From Intoshia linei (taxonomy: Eukaryota; Orthonectida; Rhopaluridae), in contig LWCA01000266.1 of assembly GCA_001642005.1 (NCBI GenBank), positions 2,066 through 35,413 of the forward strand: a stretch of DNA of 33,348 nucleotides, written 5' to 3'. The position numbers and the translations under genes were made by a program. The notes under the pieces are model-generated. The model was given only the letters and a program-made list of their open reading frames with translations. It made no database searches and was not told the DNA's origin. Below are positions 1-12,299 of the stretch, piece after piece (position 1 is the stretch's first letter; every line of letters begins with the position of its first letter).

Positions 1-452
1 TTTTTTTTTTTTTTTTGCGTCGCACAGTAATGCATGTTATAATTTTTCTTAAATAATATGATAATGTTAAATAATAATAAATGAACATCCTTTACTTATT
101 TAAATAAAATTTAATGTCTATGTGGGTGTTACAGTTTATTTAAAAAATTAACCGTAACAGAATTAAAAAAATCAATTTCTAATATAGTTTTTCGCAGGCA
201 ACGTTTATATTTAACTTCTATTTCCCAACATTTAGTCATTTAGCGTCAAAAACCAAATTTACCTTTTTTTTTAAATAAAAAAACATACATTTTGGTATAT
301 TTATTAATACATAAGCATTATCATGAATTTTAATCTAAAAAATCTAAAAAATAAAACTTGACTATCCAATATGCTCTTAAAAAATAATTTTGGTAATATC
401 AAAATAAGTACTATACTATGAGTAATGTAGCAAAAAAAGTTGGGAAACACTG
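1..452. mobile_element. Probable hAT-type short element, left end outside the window
   Basis: The right boundary looks like a hAT terminus: a run of A, then GTTGGGAAACACTG ending at 452. The window opens with a T run followed by GCGTCGCACAGTAATGC, which is what would follow the mirror-image terminus CAGTGTTTCCCAAC plus T run. Similar text occurs at 14638 (CAGTGTTTCCAAACTAATAAATGCGTCGTG, split by short differences). The left terminus and its target duplication are not in the window, so the assignment rests on one end only. No coding frame is visible. Confidence 0.4.
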
Positions 453-565
453 GTATATAGTAAAGTAATATTGCGAACTAGAGAATTAAATGACTGTATA
501 ACTAAAGAAATGTAGATACAATACAGTTGAATTTGTTAAAAATTAATGTAGGAAATAGTAGGTCA

Positions 566-945
566 AAGTGATTGATTTTTCCCGATTAAAATAGTGTACG
601 GACCCCATTTCAAAATATTTGTTTTTTTGGACGCAAAAAAAACATAAAATATAAAACATTTATGAAAAATTAAAGGTGTTTTGACATAACATTTTAGTAA
701 AATCGTGTTTTTAAAAAAATATTGGAAAAAAATGAATTTTAAGTAAGTGGATTTTTCCCTGAGTCTTTGAAATGGTAGTTTTTATAAAATATTATTAGAT
801 TTTATTAATGGTTGGATAAATTCCCAACATCTGCAAATTCTGTAATAAATATTAAAAATTCTTCTATAAAAATAAACAAAAGTTGATAAAATTTTTTTTA
901 TCTTCATATTTCATATGAATCTTGGACCCCAATCGGGAACCACTG
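566..945 (-). mobile_element. Short hAT-type element, second copy of the 6978-8202 family
   Basis: Read on the minus strand from 945, this segment begins CAGTGGTTCCCGATTGGGGTCC and follows the 5' part of the element at 6978 over most of its length, including the CCAACCATTAATAAAAT and AACACGATTTTACYAAA stretches and GGGGTCCGTAC. It lacks the 723-bp insert found in the other copy, so it approximates the empty form of the family. The left boundary near 566 is degraded (AGTGATTG for CAGTGGTT) and no convincing target duplication remains. It has no coding capacity. Confidence 0.6.
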
Positions 946-1033
946 GTATAGTATTATGTATTTTTAAGTATTTAAAAAATAATTCTTCTCCAAATTTTTT
1001 TTAAAGGGTACATTAAATTTTATTACTTTAGAA

Positions 1034-1545
1034 CAGGGGTTTTCAAAGTGGGCGATATCGCCCCCAGGGGGCGATTTTTAGATATGGACGATTGGGCGCG
1101 ATTTAAAAAAATTATAAAAACATAAATAGAAATTTTTTTTAATACATTTCAGTATAGTAAAATTGATGCGGTACCAAATTTAATATAATTCCTTGTCGAT
1201 GTTCATTGATTGTTTTATTATAACATTTAATTATTAATTATACTGTGTATTCGAAAAGCTATTTAGATGGATAGAGTGAAGCGTTGAAGAATTTTTTGGT
1301 TTTAAAGGGTTTTTTATAGAACGTTTGGGATCCACTGATGTAAACAGTGACAATAATAAATATATTATTTTTTAATTATTAAAAATCGATTTCGGACATC
1401 ATGAGTTGAATCAAAAAAAAATTGGTTATTTATTAAATAAATTTTTAAATATATATAAGACGTAGTCGAAAATTTTTTTATGGGGGCGTTGAGAAAATAT
1501 ATTGCTAAAAAGGGGGCGGTAGACAAAATCAATTTTAGAACCCTG
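1034..1545. mobile_element. Non-autonomous hAT element (512 bp) with target duplication
   Basis: The termini are CAGGGGTTTTCAAAGTGGGC at the left and, read inward from the right, CAGGGTTCTAAAATTGATTT. Both ends carry GC-rich GGGGGCG blocks that stand out in this AT-rich DNA. The flanks are ctttagaa (1026-1033) and ctctagaa (1546-1553), matching at 7 of 8 positions. An 8-bp duplication with a central TAGA is typical of hAT transposition. The interior is AT-rich and non-coding, so the element would have been moved by a transposase made elsewhere. Confidence 0.85.
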
Positions 1546-1553
1546 CTCTAGAA

Positions 1554-3876
1554 TAGGTCATGTAGTTTTACACTGAAAAAACGTTTGACGTCCACTACAA
1601 TAATGATTAATCTTAATATGCTCTAATGTTTTAATCAACTTAAATTGGGTAATAATCAGAAAATTCATTACTTGAAAATTATTATTAACTAGCAAAACCA
1701 ATTGCACTTTTTTAAAAGAATTAAAGAGCATCTACAATAGTGGTTCTCAACTCATTTTTTTCCGTTTTTCCTTGAAGTATTATATTTTTTTACACACCCC
1801 ATTAAATATTAAAAATATATTAAAATAAGAATAGTATTTACAATCATGATTAATGATAATTTTGAGCAGATTTATTTTTGTTTATTACAAAATACGAGGT
1901 TGAGTAGAAAACAGAGAACAACGTAAATCATCTTCACCATTTAATCTGGTTCTTGTTTAATTTTTTATACCTAAAAAAGTAGAAAATCCACATTGAAATT
2001 TACTTATTACACATTTAAGTTAGTTTAGTCATTAGTACGTTGATACGAAATGTAACAGCATTATAATTTTCCCATAAGTTTAGGGTATGAATTATTTATC
2101 TTTCATCAAAATTTTGTTATTGATTCTTCAGTATATGCTTTTCGCACACAAATGATTAATATATTTTTTTATAGATTAATTTCTAAATTTTATATTTTCC
2201 CCCTTCAAATAGTAAAATTCCCTTTGTAGATAACGACTGATCTAGAATGTATATTATAGATGTATTTCAATATTTATTACATTGTGGTCCCCGCTAAAAT
2301 AAAAAAATTATAAAATTATAATTATCAAACTTTTCATAAATATTTATTAACTATTTAAAAAATTCAATTTAAGTATACTCAATGAGCATTGTTCATAATA
2401 TTAATTAACTTAAATTAGATCTCGCATTTATATTTAAAAATTAAATTATTTTCCAATAATTTTCATGATTCAATTACTAAATTTCAAATATTTAACAATT
2501 TTAATTTTTACAACCCTTCTTCTTGTTAGGTTTAGTAACAGGTTATTTTATATGTGGTATATGTTTCTGAATGTATTACAGACAAAATAACAGGAACCCA
2601 TAAGCATTGTTAATAATTTCAAAAAAGTTGATCAACTTTTATGTATCATTTAATTTTTTTGTATCATTAAAAATTAATAATTGGCTTGTAATTAATTAAA
2701 AAAACAATTTTAAATTTTAACTGTACAATATACGCAGCAATGCTGACATTTCTTTACTTTTATGGTTGTCACTTGTATCATATACACAAAATGTTATTAG
2801 TTTTCTCTTAATTAGCTAGGTTAAAATTTCAAAAAATTGACAATTAATTAATAATTTTTAAATTAGAAGAATATCCGCTCTTTAGTGTCAAATATCTAAC
2901 AAATACCACTATTTAATATTGATTAACATACTATTATTATAAATTCAATATTATAACAATACTTTTGTCACTAATAATCGTTTTGCCGATAAAAGTGTGA
3001 CCTCTAAATTGAGTTAAAGTCTCTCATTTAAATATAGGAATCTCTCCTTTAAGACAGTGTTTAGTATTCTTAAGTATTTATTTATTGACGAACCAAATTT
3101 TTCGAATACCAATCTAATTCATAATAAAAAATGTTGCAAAATGTACATTTAAAATGCAAAATCTACTCGTCCGTGTCACATTTTAGACATGTAATGTAGT
3201 TATTTATATTTTTTTAATTTAATCCAGCAAATATTATTGCGATAACATCACTACAAAGTATTTTTAAATTAACAGTATTATACAATATACAATTTACATT
3301 ATACAATCTATAAAATCTATAATCATAAACTATAAATTTTTCAGAATATTTTTTTTAACATTATATTGTAAATATAAACTAATTTTAATTTTTAATTTAA
3401 AAAAATGATAAATTTTTAAAAATAATCTTTAGTAGTTTTAATTAATTTTGGAATTTTAAATTGGACAATTCTTTTTTATTATATTTGTTAGCTTTTTTTA
3501 TAAAAAATTATAAAAAATCATAAAATTTTTTCTTATAGTCAAATATTAATGCAAGATCATTTATTCTAATTTACATTTAATTAGTAGTGAATATTGCAGT
3601 GTTCCTCAACCAATGCGTACTATACGTAGATGCAGTGCGACATCATTTTTATCACAAAAATGTTTTTAAAAATATGTCTTTATTTTTATAAGAAACTATT
3701 TGAATATTCCTGAAATGATATAAAATGACATTTATGTAAAATTTCATGTTTACCGTTGTATCATATTTATATATTTGTCACAGAATATGGAATTTAATAC
3801 ATTTACTGGAATATGTTTGATGTTAAAAAAATAAATAAGTCTATGTAGATGGAAACATTAATATTTAATTTTATTG
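1554..3876. other. AT-rich stretch without a gene
   Basis: No open frame, splice pattern or RNA gene is supported here. Two places resemble lone hAT termini: TAGTGGTTCTCAACTC at 1738 and CAGTGTTCCTCAACC at 3597. The second has a possible partner CACTG ending at 3965 with flanks gaatattg and gaatatgg, but the inverted match is only about five bases. These are best read as decayed transposon ends. Confidence 0.4.
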
Positions 3877-4846
3877 TTGCAAACGAACCGAAATTATTTG
3901 AATTCAGTAATTATTGGTAATTTTTTTAAAACCGGACCGGGTACGTGACTCGTTATATGGCACTGAATATGGTATTCCAATTATTTCTCACACTTGACTG
4001 CATTTATTTAATCGTATGAAAACCTTCCATCAAAAGAAATTTTTTCAATCTAGGATCCGCTTCATTTTGACTGCAGTGCGAAAATATTAAAAATATAGAT
4101 CCGATAATATAAATTAAATTAAAATATTATTCCGTTTATAGTTTAAAAAAATTATTTCGATAAACTAAAATTTGATATAATTTAAAATTATCACTTTGGA
4201 AGAATTAACAGTGTTTATAAAAACAAATTTTATATCATAACTACCAAAATCTGAAATACATCGATTGCGATAACTTAAAAAATAAGGGTATCAGTTAAAA
4301 CTTTATGAATTGTTGTCGCTCACCTTATTGATCTCTCGGGTATCTTAACGCCTAATATATTGTTTTTATTTGAATTAATTGATCCTTTGATAATTTATAT
4401 TATTAACAATATAATGACAATTTATACAATCTACTAATGTAAGTAAATACGAAAAATTTGTGCTATGCATGATATTATGTTTAATAAACCTTTTTATACA
4501 TCAAAAACGTATTGAAAATTGAAATACATTTCTAAATTATTAATCTATATTCAAAATGAGAAAAATAAATAATTCTACATGTTTAAGGTAAAATTTATAC
4601 AATTTTTAATTTAATTGTATACTATAATATTTATTGTATTAAAATATTAATTTGATTTCAGTCAAATAAAAGTTGTACTCTAAATATGATAAATCATTTT
4701 AAATATTAAAAGTCCAAAACATTAAAACACGACTGGTTTCGAATATCGGTCCATGTTGACCTCCAAATGGATTATATATTTGCGTCTGGCGTAATGCATT
4801 AATTATCGACATGCTGTCTGATAAATAATTTTTGGTTCGTTTGCAA
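3877..4846. repeat. Inverted repeat pair about 970 bp apart, possible element termini
   Basis: The left copy begins TTGCAAACGAACCGAAATTA at 3877. The right copy, read on the minus strand from 4846, begins TTGCAAACGAACCAAAAATT and continues TATTT. The match covers roughly 24 bases and is oriented as terminal inverted repeats. I see no coding frame between the arms and no clear target duplication (flanks ttattg and atattgg). It could be a decayed DNA transposon or a chance pair of dispersed repeat ends. Confidence 0.35.
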
Positions 4847-5570
4847 ATATTGGTGAAAGGTTAAAATGTGACACTGTCTCACAATGAGTAAAATTTGAAG
4901 CTAAATGACCGTTAAATTTTAATTTAAAAACATATCCAACAATTCATAATTCGTCATTTAAAACTGTCTGGTTTTATTAATGTTTCTATTTTTACTTAAT
5001 GCCGACAATAAATTTTAAATTAAAACCATTTGTCCATGTAAGAATTTTAAATTTTGGCTCAATCAATCTTTAAGTTTGTCAATAATGCACATTTTTACAT
5101 TTCATGTACTTTGCATATCTAATTTCACATTGTACAATGTTTATATTCATTATATAACTGGGCGTTATTATTATCGATTTTTTTCCTTTTCAATATCTAT
5201 GTTAATTACATTTAATATTTTACATATCTTGCAGACATGTCCTATAATTTTATAAAATATTTTGAGTTTGGTCACCAAAAAATTTGCAACGCCTTAAAAA
5301 AATTGATTTTTTTATTTTATTAAATATGGCTACTATATTAATTTTTAATTACATGTCGTGATGTACTCTTCTACGATTTATAGTATGCATTTTCATTTTT
5401 ATTTTATCTATTCTTCTATTATTTTAAAACATTTTAAAAAATTATTTTTCTCTCTGGTATGTTTATATTATTTTAAATTTTCATTTTTTATTTTTTATTA
5501 CCATTTTTAAATTTTATAAATGTTATATTTCAACATTATTCTATCCCTTCGTAATCATATTTATGTGATA
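4847..5570. other. AT-rich stretch without a gene
   Basis: No coding, RNA or repeat structure is supported. The text GGTCACCAAAAAATTTGCAACGCC near 5270 (split by nothing else recognisable) has the look of a DNA-transposon end, but no partner was found. Confidence 0.4.
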
Positions 5571-5932
5571 CAATCAAAGTCCTTATTAACGGTATTTTTG
5601 TTAGCAGAAATTCCATTTTTTAATTTTTTATCAAATTTTTAATAGATATTAATTTAAATGGTGTTAATTAGAAATTATTACTATCATTGCGGAAATGCCA
5701 TTTTTAACTTTATTTTATATCTTTTAATAATTTAAAATTGATAAAATTGATAAAATTTTTCATGAACCAAAAAAAACTGCTGAGGACCCCAAGAGTCAAC
5801 ATGTACCCCTTGATACTGTTTTGTGTATATTACATCATTATGTATTATTCAAAAACTTATAATAACTAGAAATATGACCATTTAACGGTTTTTATTTGAA
5901 AAAATTAAATTCCGTTAATAAGGACTTGACTG
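5571..5932. mobile_element. Pogo/Tigger-type miniature inverted-repeat element (362 bp)
   Basis: The left end is CAATCAAAGTCCTTATTAAC followed by GG. The right end, read on the minus strand, is CAGTCAAGTCCTTATTAACG followed by G. They differ at two of the first 22 bases. The element is flanked on both sides by TA (5569-5570 and 5933-5934), the target duplication of Tc1/mariner and pogo families. Termini starting CAGT and containing a TTAACGG block are typical of Tigger-like elements. The interior is non-coding. A decayed Tigger transposase occurs in this window near 24.8-25.3 kb, but its ends differ, so I do not claim it is the source. Confidence 0.85.
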
Positions 5933-6969
5933 TATTTCATTGTATAATTTTAAATTTGAGTGATTTAATGTTAGAATTTTTGTTTTTAAAACAATAAACC
6001 AAACAAACACTTATAATACAGTCAGATGTAGTTTTAGTCAAAGGTTTTTTACGATAAGCTTATTAAAGGTATTATTGTGTTGATAGCATTAACATGTAAA
6101 AAAAAATTTTAAATATATTTTAAATGGTTTCTATAAATTTGGCATAAAAAATCCAGTCTATGATTAATTCATCATATTGATGATGCAACAAACATTTAAA
6201 TAAGATGTGTAAATTATGAATCTATTCCAAATTTTTTTACATTGCAATAGTTAAATCCGTCATATTACATGTGACCACATATAACTATTCAGTATATCGA
6301 GCCATTTATTAAATTATGAAAAGGTGAAAATTATTCAATTGTTAAGAATAATTATCATTTGGCAAAGTATCTATCAATGTAAACAACGTAAACTTTCAAC
6401 TTTTATTTTAAGGTAAATAATGATATATAATGGAAAAAAGTTTAAATTCAAAAATATTTTATAAGTTTTGATCGTTAGAGGGTTATATTTTAGTTAAAGT
6501 GACATTTCTAATTATTTAAAAAATCTAATAAGCTGATAATTATATATTAATTATACATTTAATTGGTATAAATTTTTTTAAATCGTTGGTTTATTATCTT
6601 ATTTTATTTAATTTGAAACACAATTTAAACTTGCACAATTTTGATTTTCAATTTTTCAAAAATATTTTGTTTGATAAGTTTTGAGCTGATAGTTTATAGA
6701 ACTTTAAAAAAACTAAAAAATCGGCAAGCCACAGTGAAAAAATAATAAAATTAACAAAATTTATTAAATTTGATTTATACAGACTGAATTGAAGAGTTTT
6801 AATTTTTTATGTGATAATTTTACCAAAGTGACTTGAAAATTCCATATATTTTTTGGAAAACGGAAATTTAATTAAATTAAAGTGTACCTAAATATCCCTG
6901 TCCACGACAAATTAACAAATATTATTGACATTTTTACCGTTTTCTTGCAAGAAAAGATAATTTTTTACA
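5933..6969. other. AT-rich stretch without a gene
   Basis: No feature is supported between the Tigger-type element and the nested hAT. A 74-codon open frame starting at 6882 runs into the hAT element at 6978 and has no codon structure suggesting a protein. Confidence 0.4.
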
Positions 6970-6977
6970 TCTTAGAG

Positions 6978-8202
6978 CAGTGGTTCCCGATTAAGGCCCA
7001 AAACTATATACCTGGGGTCCGTGAGATTCAAATAAAATATGAAAAAAATTTATCAACTTTTTTTTTATATAGAAATTTTAATATTTATTACAGAGTTACC
7101 AGATGATGGGAATATGTATCTAAGCTTAGACAATATCTACATTATTATTTCAAATATCCAACTTTTATCCAACCATTAATAAAATGTAATAATATTTTAT
7201 AAAAAATACCATTTCAAACCCTCAGTGAAAAATTTTTATGAAACTCAGATTTTACCAAACCTTATGAGAAAAATCCATTTAATTATACTTCTAATAAATA
7301 ATCCAATTTTATGTATATTTTTCCATCCACTTAAAGTATGAGTTTTTAAAATTGCAAACCAGTTAACAGGTTAAGGGAAAATACCCATTTTACAATATTT
7401 TTTTCAAAAACACGATTTTACCAAATATTTTGAAATAGGGGTCCGTACGAGTGTGTTCCACTTTTGTAAAAAGTACTGGATTATTTAATGAGTACTTAGT
7501 TTTACTTTTACTGAGTTATTGAATTTTTTTATATTGAGTTTTGAAACTCTGTACTCTTAACAATAAGCTTATTTTAGAAAATTATTAATTTTGGCAATCA
7601 GATTGGGTTTTCAATTAATACATTGGAAAATAGCATTAAATAAATAATTAAATTATCAATAATTGCAACTGGTATATCATTGAAAGATTATTTTTTGCGG
7701 TGGAGTTATCCACGTCTATTAGTAGAACTAGGATTCTCCCAGAATTAATTGAAGCTGTCACAATTTTAAAATTCAACATAAATTTCATGTCTACAAAAAG
7801 TAATTTATAACGAATTTTTTTAATGCTACTACTTTAATGATACTAGTTTCTTATAAAATTCGGATATTATCTTCCTCTAAACATCAGTTATTTATTTATT
7901 GTAAATAATATAATTTATTTTCTATTTCCATCGAAAATCAGCATAATTAATTTTATGTTTAGAATTTTTTACGTTTTGTAAACGAAAACTGAAAATTTAT
8001 CAATTTTTTTAAAGTACTTTAACTGAAATTTGAAAATAATGTACTTACTGAGTTTTTTTATATAACTAAGTACTTTTTACTTACTGAGTTTTACTGTACT
8101 AACTTTTTATTTTTTAAAACGAAATACTTAGTATTTTCTGAGTTTCTACAAAAAAAAAGTTGGAAACAGTAGTCTGTACACCATTTGAATGGGGAACCAC
8201 TG
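6978..8202 (+). mobile_element. Non-autonomous hAT element (1225 bp) with perfect 8-bp duplication
   Basis: The left terminus is CAGTGGTTCCCGATTAAGGC and the right terminus read inward is CAGTGGTTCCCCATTCAAAT. The flanks at 6970-6977 and 8203-8210 are both tcttagag, a perfect 8-bp target duplication with the hAT-like TTAGA core. A shorter relative lies at 566-945 in the opposite orientation. The extra length here comes from a second element at 7449-8171. The perfect duplication suggests that this copy is younger than most others in the window. No transposase is encoded. Confidence 0.9.
7449..8171. mobile_element. hAT-like element (723 bp) nested inside the 6978-8202 element
   Basis: It interrupts the host element between gtccgtac (7441-7448) and gtctgtac (8172-8179), a 7/8 direct duplication; the uninterrupted copy at 566-945 has this site only once. 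The ends are imperfect inverted repeats: GAGTGTGTTCCACTTTTG at the left and TACTGTTTCCAACTTTTT read inward from the right. The interior repeats short TACTTAGT / TACTGAGT motifs many times and has no open frame. Confidence 0.75.
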
Positions 8203-8209
8203 TCTTAGA

Positions 8210-8738
8210 GCGACATAATCATTGAATTTACTAATTACTCATATTATGGATTTTTTCATGAAATTTTTGTGGGCTGCTTGAGGCAAATTTTTCACCTCCA
8301 CTTTTAAAGATTTTGAAGATAATTTGGCGACCAAAACTTAGCAGGGTCTTTAAGGGAACATTTTTTTCACCTAATTTTTAAAGATTTTTAAAGATTATTA
8401 AAGATTTTAAAGATTCCTTAAAATGTTACAAATATTCCCTTAAACACGCTACAAAATTTTAGTTCAAAAATTATCTTTAAAATATTTAAGTAATGGTAGA
8501 AAAAATATGCTCCCTTAAAAACCCTACCAAATTTACACCAAAATTATGTTCAAAATCTTTAAACATTGAGTGAAAAAACTGTCCTTTAAAACCATACTAA
8601 ATTTTGGGACCAAAAATAACTTTAAAATCTCTAAAAATTGGGTAAAAAAACTTCATTTAAAGACCTTACCAAAATTTGGTGAAAAAAACTATGTGGCAAT
8701 TAAAATTAATTAATTAGCAAAATCGATGATTATGTCGC
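8210..8738. mobile_element. Fold-back type element with long inverted arms (529 bp)
   Basis: The left arm begins GCGACATAATCATTGAATTT and the right arm, read on the minus strand, begins GCGACATAATCATCGATTTT. The symmetry continues inward: the left half carries TTTTTCACC...AATTTTTAAAGATT units, and the right half carries the reverse, AATCTNTAAAAATTGGGTAAAAAA with CCTTACCAAAATTTGG, in several degenerate tandem copies of roughly 75 bp. The transcript or single strand could fold back over most of its length. No target duplication is clear; the left edge abuts the duplication of the preceding hAT element. It is non-coding. Confidence 0.7.
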
Positions 8739-8785
8739 ACAAATCAATGTAGCATAATTAAATTTTCGCCGAAAAATTTTTATCT

Positions 8786-9108
8786 CAGTGGCGGATTTAA
8801 GATGGTACAGAAGGTGCAGTTGCATTCCCTAAATTTTTAATTAATGTTTTGTAAAATAACTCAAAAGGTTTTAATTTATTAAAGCAATATAGATGGCGCA
8901 TAACATAAATTTTTTTTTATTTTTGCGAAAAAAATACAAATTTGGAAATTATTGTATAACAACCTTTAAATGAAATTAAAAGAGACGCTTTATAATCTAA
9001 CTAGACGCTTCTAAATAAAATCCTAAAAATTTTTTTGCCTTGGGCGAAGTTAAATATATTGCTTGCTTCGCTCGCACCCCATTAACTAGCCTCTTGGATC
9101 CGCCCCTG
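8786..9108. mobile_element. Short inverted-repeat element ending in CGGATC (323 bp)
   Basis: The left end is CAGTGGCGGATTTAAG and the right end read inward is CAGGGGCGGATCCAAGAG. Both flanks show tatct (8781-8785 and 9109-9113), a 5-bp direct repeat. The right part holds TTGCTTCGCTCGCACCCC, GC-rich for this region. The CAGKGGCGGAT ends resemble a hAT-like family, but the 5-bp repeat is short for hAT, so the superfamily is left open. There is no open frame. Confidence 0.65.
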
Positions 9109-9116
9109 TATCTTAT

Positions 9117-12100
9117 AACATAATCAACTTTACCAACTCCAATAACCTACCTGTGCTGACTTGATACAAAATATTTTGTTATTTGTGCAATGGCTTAGTC
9201 ATTATCTACTATGTTAAGTTCTACGTCTAAAACTATCGATAAATTTTTTGGAATATTACTGTTCAATGTCAATTTTGTATCGTTTTGATTATTTTTCAAA
9301 TTTAAGAATAATTAATAATGATATTAATTTAATTAATTTTGTTGAGAGCATTGTTTTATAAATAAAAATATTAATTTGTGTCAACAAAAAATATTTTAAA
9401 TGATTCCAAAATTATCAAATCTCTCGTAAAATATTCATAATTATATGCATGTATGGAATGTCTATTTACAATTTTATGATTTTAAAAATACCCAGAATAT
9501 TTTTCCTAAGCATCCTTTACAAAAATAAACCTAAAATACTCAATAAAACATTTAACAGTGTTTAATAATAAAGTAAATTAAATAAGTGAAATTTAGATTA
9601 TCGATATAATGTGAATTGATTTATTATTTATCCTATGAACTTTGAAATTTAAAAAAACCCACTCAGTATTGACAGGAATTACCCACTAAAAAATACAAAT
9701 TAAGTAAAAATTAATATTATAAAAATTAATCTAAAAATTATTTTAATTAGATTAACTCCATAAATTTTTAATAAAAATTGTATTACATCTGTTGTCATTT
9801 TTAAATAATTAGAGTACTCCATTTTCCATGTATTGTATCGTAGATGTATTTGAAATTTTTCTTGTAAATATTCATTAATTACAATTATTGCTTATTTAAA
9901 TTAGCAACATTAACAATCATGCACATGAAACTGTTTATTGTGAAAAATATGATATAATTTTATGCCGTTATATTGCAGTTATGATTTTATGAAATAAACC
10001 CTTCATGAATATGAGTTTTACAAATTTACGTACCGCCAAATTAAACTTTCATAAATGTAGAAATAATGACTACTATTAGTATAAATTAATACAAAATGTT
10101 AACTTAATTAAAAAAACATTAATGAGTAAAAGTTATTTAATTACCAGTATAATTTTAAATGCATCTGTTGAATTAAAGATACTGTAATTTAAATATTTTT
10201 GCTATTTAATTTTGAAAACACAATATTTTGAAGAAAAATTACTAAACTGTTTAATATATCCAATATTATCGATAAAACGTGATTTTTAAATAAGAAAATT
10301 TGATTTATTTTTATAATTAAAATAAAGTGTGACCTTTAATACCATCATCTTAATTATATTATTAAAATGAAACATGTAAGTAGTACAGATATTATATTAA
10401 TGTAATATTACTATTATAATCGTATTACAATTTTTTTTAATTACAAAAAGGCTGAATCATTTATAATCCGATGGTGTCTTGATGTTTGTGTGTATAACTA
10501 TTACTAGACTATATAATAATTTATTTTATATTGGGCATATGAAATTTGATACACTTTTAATAATGCAAATTTAATATTGCAATATTCGAATGTACACATC
10601 AACATGTATTAAATTGATTTCAATTCAAATTATGCAATACATGCACGGTCAAAGTTAAACTTTTACTGTTAATAATGGTGATTTACTGTAATAGATAAAA
10701 TTACATGTCTTAATTAACTTTACAGCTCAAAATACAACATTGATTTATTGTATTATATTTTTTAATATAATGAGAACACTGGTATATGATTATGTGTAGT
10801 TTTTACTATTTCTTGTTCCACTTGTAACCTTACTTCATAATTTTCATTTATATGATGGTTACTTTCCATTTCTAAAAAGTTTTAGGTATTTTTAATTTTA
10901 TTTATTATTTTTTTTCAATTTTAACGTTTATTAGCAAATCTTTATAAATAGCCTTTTTTGTTTATATATTTTTCATTTTTGACATTTTAAACTCAATTGT
11001 CCGAATTTTACTTTATATTTAAACAAACATGGCGGTATAGAGTGTAATTTAAGTTTAATATTTGTGACATGTATGATGAATATATTACATCTGGGTGCAT
11101 TTTTTGTTCACTGAAATCAGTTTTTATGAAGCTTAAGCACAAGCAGCTGCTAAGCTAGACTATTAATTTTAACATGAGAGGTTAATTGTGTTTGGATGGT
11201 ATTATACTGGATATTATATTTCTTTTTCAATTAAAAATGTAAGTAACATTTCTGATTTACACTCTCATATTTTAGAAAATATTCAAAATATTCAAAACAA
11301 AATAATTAATCATTTTTAAAATAATAATAATTTCATACAACCATTATATGGCATTTGAACGTTACTTTTTTTAATATTTATGATTAAGAATAGATGTTAT
11401 CATTTAAATCCCCTTTTACAGCCCAAAAAACTAATTTCTTTTAAATTTCGTACAACATTGAATATCAGAAAAAATTATAAAAAATATGATCAATTTTACT
11501 CAGAAAATATTTCATTACTTAGGCTGATTAATTAAGTGAGGAAATAAATACGAAAAATAATGAGTATGAAAGGTTCAAACAAATTTTTACATTAAAATTA
11601 AGAAATTTAAAAAATATTTCAATAATGTTAAGTCTATATTATTGAATATTAAAAACTATCCGAGAATTTATGTTTTATATAATTTTAGGACATTTTTGAA
11701 AAAAGTCTAATTTGTGTTTTTTACCATGAAGATGTGCGTTTCTGAGGCTGATATTTACTAGAATGTTAATGATTTTAAGACGCGTCCCAGAATTTATGTT
11801 TTATTAAATTTTTTGGATGATTTTACTATTAAAAAAAATGGTAAATTGGGGTTTTGACTCTGAAGGACTCACATTCGAAAATTCGAAAATTCAAAAATAG
11901 ATATCAACGTCTCCTGCTAAACACTAAATTTTAAAATGGGTTTTTTTAAATTCTACGACTGTTAATTTTTTAAATATACGGTAACACACAAACAAAAATT
12001 CACTTTAAGATAAGTAATTATTGAATATTACTACAAACGAATTCATCCCGCGGTACCCCTAGAATTACGACTTTACCCATTGTCAATAATTAAGAATTGC

Positions 12101-12299
12101 AGCTTTAGTATTTTACTGATTTTATCATTACCGTATCTGACATCTACAATGTAAATTATACACGTATCGAATAACATTTACAAAAACTAATGATAAGTGG
12201 CTATAATTGTAACATTACTACATGTATTTTATCAATGATTCAAAAAGAAATTAAAAGTTTTGGTTGGTAAAATGATCAATAGCCATTAGCCATCTAGCT
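9117..12299. other. Gene-free AT-rich stretch with one dispersed repeat
   Basis: No gene is supported. The segment around 11640-12005 shares its right part with 31650-31800: AAATTCTACGACTG near 11948 against AAATTCTAAGACTG near 31748, and the common ACACACAAACAAAAATT downstream of each. It also contains a small direct repeat, AGAATTTATGTTTTAT, at about 11664 and 11790. The copy near 31.7 kb lies inside a hAT-type element, so this one is probably a decayed relative. Confidence 0.45.

Noticed and set aside
3597-3965. Possible 369-bp hAT element with gaatattg / gaatatgg flanks
   Set aside because: The inverted match between the ends is only CAGTG, and the right duplication requires shifting the boundary by one base.
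6882-7106. 74-codon frame
   Set aside because: It crosses the left boundary and duplication of the 6978 hAT element and has no coding features.
10771-10792. GAGAACACTGGTATATGA as a hAT right end
   Set aside because: No left terminus or duplication could be found, and the pattern is too short to stand alone.
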